DNA of 64,000 bases, taken from NCBI GenBank assembly GCA_036345935.2, contig JADWOT020001669.1:155346-219345 (forward strand), written 5' to 3'. This document shows positions 26,704-37,828 of this stretch, one piece after another (position 1 is the stretch's first letter; every line of letters begins with the position of its first letter). Source of the DNA: Taenia hydatigena. Taxonomy: Eukaryota > Platyhelminthes > Cestoda > Cyclophyllidea > Taeniidae. A program made the position numbers and the translations under genes. A model generated the notes under the pieces. The model did no database searches. It saw only the letters and a program-made list of their open reading frames with translations, and was not told the origin of the DNA.

Positions 26704-26783
26704 GACGGCTGTCATGCCCAGGTTCTCATCACCGCCCCTATACCATAGAAAAGGCGGCGCACCACAAAAAAGCACTCGTGTGA
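26704..26783 (-). other. Candidate decayed exon shared by both duplicate segments
   Basis: On the minus strand an 80-nt stretch lies between an acceptor-like TTTGTTTCAG (26793-26784) and a donor GTAAGT (26703-26698). The paralogous stretch in copy 2 (54750-54671) is also 80 nt and has an acceptor-like CTATAG, but the donor position reads AAAAGT. One frame is open in both copies (RVLFCGAPP versus RVLFWGTPL). I do not recognise the peptide. It may be chance splice-like sequence. Confidence 0.2.
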
Positions 26784-27734
26784 CTGAAACAAAGCCAATT
26801 ATTGTCACGGCACCGGGATGCAAACTGGACCACACCAGGCCTTTGCACATGTCTGTGTAGGACTTGTCAGCTCAACATCGGACGTCGCATTAAAAAAGGG
26901 ACGCGACAAACGCTGAGATAGAGTTGGAGACTCGCGAGCACCTAACACTTACCTTTATATCTTAGGCGTGTCAATGCCAATGACACCTCCCTCCCCCCCG
27001 CATTACCTAGTGCACTTATAGCTCCACTGCATCGGGCACAAGTATGACAGTACTCAAAGTCAATTAGCGCCATGAGTGATAGGCCAGTCATGCGTGCGTA
27101 CCGTGCTTAAATAAGCCAACCGGACATGGCGAGGCATTCCATTCCTTTCCACTATGACCAACTTCCACCTTAATCATTGGTAGTAGCAACAATGCAATCA
27201 TAATGAAGCAATGTTTTGTAAACACTCGGCACGAGGGCATCACGAAGGTGTTAATTTTAGCAACTCCGACAGTTAGATGCTCTGACGAAGATGAAGCGAT
27301 TCCAACACGACCAATCACACCAGGCAGGACTGTATGAATGCTCCAACGCCACAGGGGAGAAGGTCCACAAACAGCGAAGTAAACAGATCTCCTCTCCTTC
27401 GCCTGTCTATCCACCCAAACCTCCACCAGCCAATTAACCCAATCAACAGATAATTAAAAAGGACGCAAGTAAAGAAATGGATGAAGCTTAACGCTTACCA
27501 GTGCATATTTGCCTGCGTCCTGGGGGACATCCACTGACTATAAGCCGTCAGGAATATTAACCTGGCTAACCTATGGGAAACGCCAAACTTGCATTTTGCC
27601 TGTCTCCGCGGCACTTTAGCCAACTATTAGCTCCACAGAAAAACGGCTAAAGCCAAGGCCGGTCACCACTATGACTAAAGGGAGAGCGAAGATTACGCCA
27701 AAACTACTACATTGCTACAGCAGAAGGGGCGAAC

Positions 27735-27794
27735 AAACCGAGGCAATCAGTGGGTTGCCTTCCAAGTCATCTTCGTGACAATACGTTTCCAATA
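27735..27794. other. Unusually conserved 60-base block, copy 1
   Basis: Differs from 55665-55724 at a single base (cttcg versus ctccg), while flanking sequence differs at roughly one base in five to ten. No function is visible. The minus strand has a short open frame in both copies (reading EDDLEGNPLIAS or GDDLEGNPLIAS) followed by a weak GT. Confidence 0.55.
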
Positions 27795-30700
27795 ACCACT
27801 TCATTCATAAGTATTTCGGAGGCAAACATCCCGAGATTTTTTTGACAATAATAAACGCGCACAGTCCGATGGTTTACAGAAGGAGCACTAATCAGGCAGA
27901 TTCGAATAACAACGGCAGAAGAAATCTACGGAATTGCTTAACAATCAGCAAAATTGAGTGAGCCTAAAAGTGTATAGTCAATTACGGGATGGTCCTCCTC
28001 AAATCCGCTAAACAGTAAGAAGAAGTAGGGCAGCATCATGCTTTCTGACGACAAGTAGATTAATTGGAACCTACTTACTTAATACAACTGTGCGTAGTGT
28101 CTATACTACTGCTCCGAATGTGAAAGAACACTTATTCGGAACTGATAATTACAGTCCATCGCAGATGCCCACACGTACAATGAAGCAAACTGCCGTATCC
28201 CCACCTATCAGCATCCAGTACACTCAATCCGATAACTACGAATTTACACACTTTGTAATGAACACAGGCAACTTGTCCCAATCAAAATTCTCAAAAAGCA
28301 CATGCATATTAATTAACACGCTAGACGCAACCTCTCCTGGCCAGATTAGAATGAGAAAAACGAGTAATAGACCAAAGCATGCCATCTACCCTTCCAAACG
28401 GAAAGCGATGACAAGATGAATACAGTGGACAAATTCAGCCAGTGGCACGACCAGATGTCAATGAGCGCAAAAGTTAGAGCCAACAATATTTAAAATATAC
28501 CAGTGCTGAGTAAAATTACCCAAACAGCTGGTGGCAGCAAACAAGCGGAACAAGTGGAAAATGAAAAAAAAATAAGAAGAGACAGTTATTCCTAAGCCGG
28601 CATTAGATCCCCATAGAACAGACAGTGACTGTGGCCAACGCAAAAAACTACACTCAGGCGCCACACCTCATCAAAGTTTACAAAACGGCAAGTAGCGTGC
28701 ATGAATAGGGGTTTTTCAAATGTACATAAATGTGCATTGATACGTACCTCTTAATAGGCGAGTCACTTCCTCCATGCATCCACAATCATCACACTCATTG
28801 ACGTGGCCCTTTTTGCCCACCGCGTCATAAATCAGAAGCCATAGATACGGCACCGCTTGCACCCTACTTCGCGACAGACTTCCAACAGTTTCGACAAAAT
28901 TTCATCAGTGAACGCTGACTACCAAAACGCCCTTCAGCGGCAGCATAGCCACAACGAAGTACCTGTCCTTTGCAGAGTCCAAAGAAACATAGCTGATGTG
29001 CTGCTTTATTTGTCAGCCGTCTCCATTTTGCGCGGCAAAATTCGATGTTTGCATCCACCCGTCACCCGAGCCACCAAATATTCCATTTGAAAAACATCCT
29101 CGAATCTACAGGAACAAACTAGGACTTAAAGAAACAATTTAAATCAAGGTAGCAGATTAATACGCTGTGCGACGATGGAGTAGGTTGCACGTTAACGCCT
29201 CAGTCGCAGAAGAATCTTTACGACTTTGGCTTAGACTTGTTCCGATCGGGTCTACTAAAGTTAAAGGAGACGACATTCAGTTCCCTAGTGGAGAAGAACA
29301 TACTCAAGTACCCTTTCGGAGCGCACCGCAGCTATATCTGCGTCCAATGAACACGATAAATTCGACCAATATGGTTACTATAACAATTTGGAAAATGTAG
29401 CTGTCACATTGCATTTGTGAATAGACTTCGGGAAAAGGATGCGCAACGGATTCATTGAGGTACAGCACAGATCACACCAACCTCTAGGTCGGAGTAGAGA
29501 GTAAGGGGGAACTCTAACATTAAACTCTGCATTCTTTTCAGCAATCCCTTGGGGCACATTAGATGCACCACCACAGACAGACACATTCTTGTCATTCTTA
29601 AGATTCGGACCATCATTGACCCCACGTGAAGTCCAAAGCGAAACAGTTCCTTTCCTTCCAGAATTAACTGAGCTTATCCACCCAAAAAAGCCGCAATTAA
29701 AACGCGACGCACCCACCATATCGACAGGCAATATAATAAGCACGACCGATGACCTTGAACCTGCCAAACTTGAAGTACCACTGTCGAGCAAATATCTCTC
29801 AATCTTAAGAATTCTTGAAAACACACAAAACACACCATCAAGCTTGGCCTTAGAACAACCGCTAAAATTGATCTTTGAGAGCGCATAAAAACCAAATTCA
29901 GTTCCTCTTCGACAATCGATTGTTTGAAAATCGCATCCCATTATAGAAAGCATTATACGTCATGCAAACTTGCCAGCGTTCATTCTAAAAATGGTGTCAG
30001 AACGTTACGCACCACATGTGAGAATCTAAGCGCTATCCTTGAGTAGACTGGTTATCTTGTTACAAACCTATTAATTTAGATGACAGGGGATCGACACAAC
30101 CCTTATGGATGGTGAAAGGGTGGCCTCTGTCGACATAATTATTACACAAGGGATAAGGATTTAGCGAGATTCCCGGTTGTCTCCCCGTCTTCTGCCTCAA
30201 AACGCTTTGGACTTTATTCCAAACCTAAGGTGCTCTGGCCACTATCTTCATCACTAGGTGAGCTATGACTGTCCCATTTCAACAACAAAAGTACTGCACA
30301 AATCTTTCATCTTGCTGGCCCCTTCTTTGGTACTGCCCTTATTGAATGCCCTTCTTCCAGTCATTATAGTTCAAACTTTGTTTTCGCATCTGATCAGTGG
30401 TGCACCTATGCAGAGTCACAGGTGCAATATTAAGCGAGTGACGGCTATTAACCCAGCAGTGCGATGTGGACAAAACAATTGGTAGGTGTTAGAACGTTTC
30501 CGTATGGCGTGAACTATGAATGCTACAATGGGTGGAAGCAGGTACGACATCAAATCGTGCAGTATCCTCGCTTCCTCCTCCTCCTCCTTCCCCTAAAAAC
30601 TAACAACCACGCCCCAGCAATAAGTCACCCCGCTCAACGCTCACAACTGTGGACCTCATGAAAAACCAATGCACTGTATGAAGGCTCATAATAATATAGC

Positions 30701-30921
30701 CTCACATCGGCTTCGACGCACACCATACCGTTGTTGTTGCTGCTGCTAAAGGTCTCAAAACAAGCAAAAGTGATGCCATTGTGAGCCTATGATAAGATCT
30801 CTCTCAACTCGTACAACACACTGTCCCGCGGGGGAGTACTCACCAAGTTACCGTTCTCCTCTCCCTTCGCCTTCGACCGCCGGCCGCCTGCCTGACGCCC
30901 ACACATCCGTACACGCCGCAC

Positions 30922-31182
30922 TCAGCCTTCCAAGGACACAGCCGCGCTGCCTGCCTGCTTGTGGCCTGCATGAAAGAATAATCCACACTGATGAGGAGAA
31001 GGAGGAGCAAGCGAACTCTCGATCGCATTCATTGCTCCTCGAGTAGTTGCTTTGACGCCACAGCTGCCGCCATCGACAAGGACGAGTTCGGAGGCCTTTG
31101 GTGTAGTCTCGGTAGCCTCCCATGGATCGGCATCTACGTTCGCATCCCCCTTTGCCATTATTGCCACCGTCGACAACAACAA
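30922..31182 (-). other. GC-rich patch with ORF conserved between duplicates (copy 1)
   Basis: A GC-rich patch in otherwise AT-rich DNA. It has a minus-strand frame of 86 codons containing DADPWEATET, RGAMNAIE and HAGHKQAG. The same frame is open in copy 2 at 58766-59122 (118 codons). Comparing about 50 codons by hand, differences fall on all three codon positions without a third-position excess, and the opposite strand is open too. Coding is therefore doubtful. A CpG-rich regulatory or transcript 5' region is an alternative. Confidence 0.25.
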
Positions 31183-33591
31183 TGCGTATTATTGACGACA
31201 GGCAGCCTGATGAGTCTGTGATTAACGACGACGTTGAGAAGCGCCACGTGGCCAGCGTTGCGAACAGCAGCGGCGAGGCAGCCAATGTTGGCCAGAAGCC
31301 AACTATTACAACACACAAATACTACACCTGCAATTTTGGCGCACAAAATTGACACCTAGTGCTACTCACTCAAGTCTTTATGCCTATCACATAATAATGC
31401 TCCAGAGGAAATAAAAATTCCCTTTCGCCGTACTTTGGATCCGCAACCACTTTGGTACCACGTAAAGCCAAGGGCTTGGTAACTTCCCTCCCAGCAAACG
31501 AGGCCTCATTCACCACAATATCATTCCTTCCTTATTCAAATAACTACCCACCTACCTACCTGCCCACCTACAATACCGCCACAACAACTTCAATCGATCC
31601 CCTCCACTCCATTGTTCATCATAACGAACGAACGCAAAAAAGTGCTGCCATCCAACAGCCAACCAAAACTCGGCAAATTCTCTCTCGCGAACCTCATTAA
31701 CAGAAAAGAGATCTCCATGCACGCACACACGTTTGCGGAACTGAAAACGAGCTCTAGACGATCTTGAAAATATCAGTGTGCATGGGTCTACGTGCAATAA
31801 AAAAATTAGCAGACAGTAAGACAAGGAATACACACTGCGAACTATGAAGCTAAAAACACGCAGACACGCACTAAAATTCACGAAAAGAAGTCCCGCCTGG
31901 GGTAGGCTTAAAAAAGACTCTGGAACACTTCTCCTACTCCTCCCCATCTTTCCAGTGTTGACAAAATCACCAGCACAACTAATTAACGTGACAATAAGCT
32001 CGCTTCCCTCCCCCAACCCACCAGTGCTACACTCCGGTTGGCCAGCCGAGCTTGCAACCATGCCATTCGCACCCAATGCTTGTGCCCAGCTTAATAAAAG
32101 GTCACATCGACCCCTATGCTACCGCTATTTTCCATGCATCCAAGATGGAGACCTCTCCGCCAATGCCTCCGAAAGCTTGCATTGCCCACCATTCCACAAA
32201 CTCATAAAATGTTGCCTCACCACCGCCACCACAGTAATTTTGTAGTATCTGGAAAGGGGGAAAGCAAACAATGGAAGAGCCGTTGTGTGAATGTCCAACG
32301 CGCCGTAAATCTAACGCCTCCAAACATAACTTCTAATAGGAAATAAAGCGCCTTAACAAGCAAACATTTAAGACTGCTACAAAGTACAGTCTGCAAAGTG
32401 ATGCAAAAGCTCCCCACCGGTCACTCAATCGCTACTGCTGCGTCCACCTCACCCAGACGTCAACTCATGCCGTCAAAGCTGAACCTACCATTAAGCCATC
32501 ACCGAGAGCCTCTACACAACATCAACACAGAAATAACCTGTCCCCAAGTCAATGAGCAGTAGAGCTGTTAAGCGTTCCACGCCCTCCATATATAATGTTC
32601 GCTCCACCAACACGGACATAATGGTAATGGGAACAACGCACCTTTTACCACACATGAAGTACGAAAGAACCTACGGATAAATTATGAAAGCATGCTTCTA
32701 CCCTAAATGAGAACGCACATCAAATCTGTAGATACATACGAAGGACAGAAAAACCCACATACAGCAATCCCGCCTTACCTGAGGAACGTGTAAAGTGATA
32801 GCGAAGGCAGGAGCCACACTCATTACCGATAGATGATACCCCCATTCATGGCAAAGGAAGAAGTCCAGACAGGAACTACAGCTACCTCTTCGGCGTCTAT
32901 TTCAGCATGTAAACAGATGAAGAGAATGTGTTGAAAGTCATGTAGATATAAAAAAAGATTATTAGCAAGAAAGTAATGAAGAGGCACCAGGTACTCAGTT
33001 AAACCAAAACACTCCTCAACAAAATTACGACCCATTGATCGAAGTCCACAGCCATTGAGGAGCACACTAATTAACAAATCACCAAAACAGTCTTAATTTA
33101 CCACATAAAGTTTTGTACAGAAAGAAATGAACGTAACTAGACCCAGCAGTTGGGAAACAAAACGTCTTAACAGTCGCATTATGAAACCTTCGCGCCTATT
33201 CTAGCAAGTAGACCTAGAAAGGAAGCCAATTGGCATGCAGAAGACCTAATAACAACTAACAAACCAAAATTAATAAAAAAGTGTCAAATACTTACCGGAT
33301 TCCCAACTTATTGGAGCGAGTCAAGCCCCATTAACCGAAAACAATGGTCGCTAAAATGTACACCACTTACGTACTTCACGTGCAAATCTGGCCAATCGCT
33401 TTATTGTTTGCCCAGTAAAACAAATGAAATTCCAATTTTTGTGTGTCCTTAATAAGTCAAAGATCTTCACAAACACCTAGCTTTTTTGGCTTTGATCGAA
33501 AATCTAAAATAATGAAATACAAGCATCATTTGCATATTTGTCTGGTGTAAGTAAGAAAATTAGCAGCAAAAGCTAGATGTAACAACGCTTT

Positions 33592-33778
33592 TGTAATACT
33601 TCGTTCGTTTGGGCTGTGGATTTTTGGTCAGGGTCACAGAGGTAGCCATATTACCCTAGCTGCTTAGGTCGGTCCTTGGACTATGCCAGCAGCTTATTTC
33701 CCTTTGCCTGTTGAATACATATAATCTGCCCTAGTATTTTGCCTTCTTTTTCCTTCAAGGAAGCCCCAGGACAATACA
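33592..33778 (+). repeat. Solo LTR of a TRIM-like element
   Basis: A 187-bp copy of the LTR described at 34117. It starts TGTAATACTT, keeps the core ggtcagggtcacagaggt and ctatgccagcag, and ends AATACA. The corresponding place in duplicate segment 2 (about 61150-61230) lacks it, so it behaves as an insertion made after the segment duplicated. Flanking target duplication is unclear (GCTTT versus ACCTT). Confidence 0.75.
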
Positions 33779-34116
33779 ACCTTAAAGTAACATTACAAGG
33801 GTCATAAACTAGTAATATGTGCAATGTGGCTAACAACTTAGCGTTTGCATTGACTTTTCGTTTGTATATCTTAAAGATTATTAAGTTTCTTTTTTGCAAC
33901 TAAGTCGATTTATATGATTTGATGGTGATTTGAGTTATTTCGATGGTTTTTATGAATTTTAACAGGAGCTCAAATAACCCTGTCACCCGAGTCCTGATAC
34001 ACAGGCAAGTGACTGGCACAGTATCTGCGACGCCTCCAGACGTCGGCTGAACTTTAAGAAGAAAATCGGGAAAGGAAAAAGCAGAATTATAAATACAACC
34101 TGTGGCAAGCAGGGGT

Positions 34117-34306
34117 TGTAGTGCAATGTTTGTTGGAACTACCAGTATCGGTAAAGGTCACAGGAGTGGTCGTATTGCCCTAGCTGCGTGGGCTGGCCTC
34201 CGGGCCATGCCAGCAGCCTATTTCCTTCTGTCCGGTGAATATATATACATATTCTACCCTAGCATTCTGCCTTCTATTGGCTTTGAGGGAGCCTTGGGCC
34301 GCTACA
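34117..34306 (+). repeat. 5' LTR of TRIM-like element
   Basis: 190 bp, TGTAG...CTACA, with perfect 5-base inverted ends typical of LTRs. The core gccctagctgcgtgggctgg is identical in the 3' LTR. Confidence 0.8.
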
Positions 34307-34310
34307 TTAA

Positions 34311-34324
34311 TGGCAACAGAAAGC
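34311..34324 (+). promoter_or_regulatory. Putative tRNA primer-binding site
   Basis: TGGCAACAGAAAGC begins four bases after the 5' LTR. Primer-binding sites normally start TGG, the complement of tRNA CCA. The matching tRNA cannot be named from the sequence alone. Confidence 0.5.
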
Positions 34325-34813
34325 AAACCCGACTCTATAAGATTTCTATCCCGATCTCTATCGCCTGTGGCATGTTGCAGCAGTGCGAAAGAAGTGCATG
34401 CGCTACGGATGGGCCAAGAACGACGTCCGCTTCCGGCATTTGCCCTATCGCCGTGTTCTACAAGAAAGCTATTGACAACCGAAGCGACACTAGCCATGGA
34501 CCACCTAGGAGGTTTCGTTTCGAAAATTATCTCCAATATACTTGCCTAAGAAAATCGACGTTCTAACGCCCCCCTACGCACATGCTGATGGTCAGCAGAA
34601 CCTCTTATTCTGAGCTTTGCTCCCAAGCCAAACGAAGCTCGAAGTCCAATGCACTACCAAGAAAGGTCACTGACGTTTATGTTAAGCACCGCCTCAATCG
34701 CGTCGAATGTCGGCGACTGGGATGGTTAGCTCGTGGTTGCTTCTTGCAGCACTGACTACGTTGTGATGGCTGACGCGGGAGGTGTACTGAGGGGCGCGTC
34801 GGGGACGACGCTC

Positions 34814-34828
34814 AAAAGAGGAGAGGGA
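34814..34828 (+). promoter_or_regulatory. Polypurine tract
   Basis: AAAAGAGGAGAGGGA ends three bases before the 3' LTR. This is the usual plus-strand DNA priming site for LTR elements. Confidence 0.7.
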
Positions 34829-34831
34829 CAA

Positions 34832-35017
34832 TGTAGTACTTTGTTTGTTAAAACTATGGGTTTCGGTCAGGGTCACAGAGGTGGCTGTATTGCCCTAGCT
34901 GCGTGGGCTGGCCTCCGGACCATACCAGCAGCCTATTTCCCTCTGTCCGTTGAACACATATGTTCTAATTTAGCATTCTGCCTTCTCTTGCCCTCAAACG
35001 AGCCTCGAGTCGCTGCA
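34832..35017 (+). repeat. 3' LTR of TRIM-like element
   Basis: 186 bp, TGTAGTACTT...CTGCA, aligned over its length with the 5' LTR and with the solo LTRs at 33592 and 37643. Confidence 0.8.
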
Positions 35018-35261
35018 GGTAGGTTGCTCCTAAACATTTTATTATATACAGAGGGAAAATATGGGGTAAATAAGTTAAAATGTACAAACCAAAGCGCAAA
35101 ATCAGGATTGCATGAAAAATGTTAAAAACTGGAAAGCATATAAACACTGGTAGAGGTGTGATATTAAACAAGGATTACATCAAAACCACTTATCTAAGAA
35201 GCATAACAACATATATTGACGCAATAATAAAGCCATCAGAATGAGTTGGTGTTTAATTGAG

Positions 35262-35480
35262 AGGCCGAGTAGCGCAGTGGTGAGCACTGGGCAGGGTACT
35301 ATATTATTGCAGAGGGCAAATGACGTTATGATGGATCCTTAGTGAAGAGGGTTCCAGCCGTCATCCTCAAATGCGCAGACAATATCTAGCAAGGACAACA
35401 GATGTATGAAATGAGCTAAAAGTCTAAGCAATATTCTGCCTTGGTAAGTTAAAATTATTGCGTATTGGTTAGATGATACC
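35262..35480 (+). repeat. tRNA-derived SINE-like sequence, copy 1
   Basis: tagcgcagtgg (35270-35280) matches the RNA polymerase III A box TRGCNNAGYGG. gggttccagcc (35349-35359) resembles a B box with one key change. The spacing is longer than in a real tRNA and no cloverleaf forms, so this is a degenerate SINE-type head rather than a tRNA gene. It is present at the same place in duplicate segment 2. Confidence 0.45.
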
Positions 35481-35801
35481 TTGATCATTTTCATAAATTA
35501 GTTTGGCTAGGTATCTTAACACGTAATTTGGTGTGACAATGTCATTGTAACGTCGTTACTTGTGTGGTGAAGTTTGAAAATTGTTTGAGGTTGGAGGTTG
35601 CTAGGATCAAAGCCTCGTCTGTCTTAAATTGCCCGTATGCGTAAACTTGAAGTTGCTGTGGTGCTTGTACACAGTTAGAAGACTGAGATTAGGCCGTGCC
35701 CTTGTGAAGCACGATGGTTTTAAATGTATGCACATCTGATGAGAGGTGTTAGAAGCTGCTACCGAACCAGGTGACTGTAAACTACCTCAGGAGATGAGAA
35801 T

Positions 35802-36030
35802 GAGGAGGAGGAGGAGGAGGAGGAGGAGGAGGAGGAGGAGGAGGAGAGGAGGAGGAGAGGAGGAGGAGGAGGAGGAGGAGGAGGAGGAGGAGGAGGAGGA
35901 GGAGGAGGAGAGGAGGAGGAGGAGGAGGAGGAGAGGAGGAGGAGGAGGAGGAGGAGAGGAGGAGGAGAGGAGAGGAGGAGGAGTAGAGGAGGAGGAGGAG
36001 GAGGAGGAGGAGGAGGAGGAGGAGGAGGAG
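35802..36030. repeat. (GGA)n microsatellite, copy 1
   Basis: 229 bp of GGA/GAG units with occasional phase slips. All the long poly-Arg, Glu, Gly, Pro, Leu or Ser frames here are products of the repeat. The homologous locus at 62180 is shorter. Confidence 0.95.
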
Positions 36031-37642
36031 TAGGTATGCATTCATTCAGCGGAAATTGGCAGCCGCGTGATTTCCCTGGTGGCCGATGACGACGCATTAG
36101 ACATGGCCTGATCTTTGGAAGTGAAAGTGAAATCTTGGCGTACATTTGAGTAAAGCCCTGTGTGTGAGAAGGAGGGCGAAGTTAGTGTGCACATCTGTTT
36201 TGTGCCCAAACCTTGAAGCGGGATAAGTTGTCATGGACCGTGCAGGGCTTGCTAACTGAGAAACATTGGATGTGGAGGAAGTCGTATAACTTCCTCTGCA
36301 GACATTCTTATGGGCGTAGCGTAGTGTGCGGCTTGTGGCATTTCCTTCCCTCTCCATCACAATTAACGCGGTAGTATTACCTTCTCAACACACTTCGTTA
36401 GTACGTGATCCACCTTCCCATTCCCACCTCATTGAAGAAGCACTGGTTCCTATTGTGAGTTATATTTCCTTTCCTTACTTTTAAGGTGAATAGGATGGAA
36501 CTGTAGACACCTGCTCAAACTACCATCAGCACAACCCCACTACAAGAATGTAAGACTTCAATTTACGAACAGCGTGTGTTCCAAACAACACAGTCCTAAA
36601 AACGGTAACTAGTAGTGTGCATGCCTTGATAGTGTGTCACCAAAAAGGGTTCATAATGAAGAGAAGGAGGGCGATTGTTGTCGTGAATCCCCTATCCCAT
36701 GCGATGTCCACCTGCTTCCAGTCGCATTTACTGCAATGTTACGGGAGTGGAATATAATTGCTACTGATTTGGCGCTCAGTAAGAGTTGCGCGTCGAGGTG
36801 GATATTTAATCGGATATTGGCTAAGGCAGCAGGGTAGGTTGCAGATAGACCGAGACCGCAAAAAGCGAACGAGGGGGAAGGAGGAGGAAACAAGAGGCAT
36901 CTACCTATAAGCAATCTGTCGCATAATCAACAAGATTATAATGTTGCCTTGTAGGAAGGCGTCGTAGAAAACGCCATCATTGACGATTCGTGAGCAAGAT
37001 CCTAAAAGTAATACAATGTCCCTTCTCCTTACCATTGCTAAACCAATTTCACTTCTTTCGACAACTAAGAAGGAAAATCCTTATGTCAGACGACGAAATC
37101 GCCGCATACCGGCCCACTTACTCACCCACCTACAGGGACCCGCAAGCTGTGTGACCGCCTACACTAGTCACTCAAACTACACACCACGGCTCTTACCTTA
37201 ACGTCTTTTCGACCTCTCGTGGCTGATGAGTCGAATCTAATCCAATCTAACGAATTGTGACATTGTCATCGCGCACAAACCTTCTACACGCTTCCACGAC
37301 AATAACAATATTAACTGGAAGCCTGAAGAGTTAACGCGGATTCGCTCAGAAGACGTAGTGAAGTCAGAGAAGGAGACTAACCATAGACAATGATGTCGCC
37401 TTTTTTGAATCTTCTGTCTCTCTCTCACAACTAGCTCTATGGATAGCAAGATGTTTTTTAGTAACAATTCATGAAGGAATCGTTAACACTCATAGACCGT
37501 GCCATAATAACCGTAAAGTGTAGCATGCATACAAACAAAACAGGCACAGCAAAGAAACAAATAGGAGAACTATTTGATTCAAAGCACATGCTTTGCTTAT
37601 TTGAATAAAAGTATTACTAAAGGGAATGCTGAATAGTCTACT

Positions 37643-37828
37643 TATAATGCTTTGTTTGTTTGAACCACCGGTTTCGGTTGGGGTCACAGAGGTGGCTATA
37701 TTGCTCTAGCCGCATAGGCTAGCCATTGGGCCATGCCAGCAGCTAATTTCCTTCTGTCTGTTAAATTTATAAAATTTATCCTAGTATTCTGCCTTCTTTT
37801 GCCTTTAAGGGATCATCCGGATGCTACA
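37643..37828 (+). repeat. Solo LTR of TRIM-like element
   Basis: 186-bp copy with core ggtttcggttggggtcacag and terminus GCTACA. The first bases are mutated (TATAA for TGTAA). It is flanked by CTACT and CTAGT, a plausible 5-bp target duplication with one change. Confidence 0.75.

Larger units (their letters stand above)
34117..35017 (+). mobile_element. Complete small non-coding LTR element (TRIM-like)
   Basis: A 901-bp unit with two direct LTRs of about 190 bp that begin TGTAG and end CTACA (5') or CTGCA (3'). A TGG-starting primer-binding-like site follows the first LTR and a polypurine tract lies just before the second. The interior of about 525 bp has no pol or gag motif. Open frames across it (up to 154 codons) run from LTR into interior and look accidental. 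This is the layout of terminal-repeat retrotransposons in miniature, a group reported in taeniid tapeworms. It would need enzymes from another element to move. The LTRs differ from each other at roughly a fifth of positions, so it is not recent. It is missing from duplicate segment 2. No clean target-site duplication (GGGGT versus GGTAG). Confidence 0.8.
23760..37410 (+). repeat. Large segmental duplication, copy 1 (about 13.6 kb)
   Basis: This segment recurs in the same orientation from 51561 to the window end. Alignment begins abruptly at acagtggaccacctcacc (about 23762 and 51562). It can be followed through shared blocks at 24105/51907, 27735/55665, 28160/56085, 30655/58555, 31060/59000, 35262/61684 and the (GGA)n blocks to about 37255/63835. 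Both copies lack long open frames. From 23.8 to about 33.5 kb the plus strand is rich in A and C, then switches to G and T. Copy 1 is longer mainly because of a 901-bp LTR element and a solo LTR that copy 2 lacks. The right end cannot be fixed, because copy 2 runs off the window. Confidence 0.85.

Noticed and set aside
26527..26850. 107-codon minus-strand frame with hydrophobic stretches, resembling a membrane protein
   Set aside because: The frame is not kept in the duplicate at about 54493-54750 apart from short pieces; G+T-rich sequence readily yields Leu/Val/Phe-rich frames.
27088..27426. 112-codon minus-strand frame with a stretch similar to the duplicate (GRVGI... near 27270)
   Set aside because: About 35 codons are alignable without a stop, but changes are spread over codon positions and the frame breaks in copy 2.
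34102..34566. 154-codon frame, with a 118-codon frame opposite
   Set aside because: Runs from LTR into the interior of the TRIM-like element, has no gag or pol motif, and open frames on both strands suggest chance.
35262..35360. Possible true tRNA gene
   Set aside because: A and B boxes are too far apart in copy 1, the B box is changed, and no cloverleaf stems form.
35746..36145. Long Arg/Glu/Gly and Pro/Leu/Ser open frames in several phases
   Set aside because: All are translations of the (GGA)n microsatellite on the two strands.
37225..37260. CTGATGAG motif suggesting a hammerhead ribozyme; similar hits near 20511, 21820 and 31210
   Set aside because: The stem II and GAAA elements do not follow with correct pairing.
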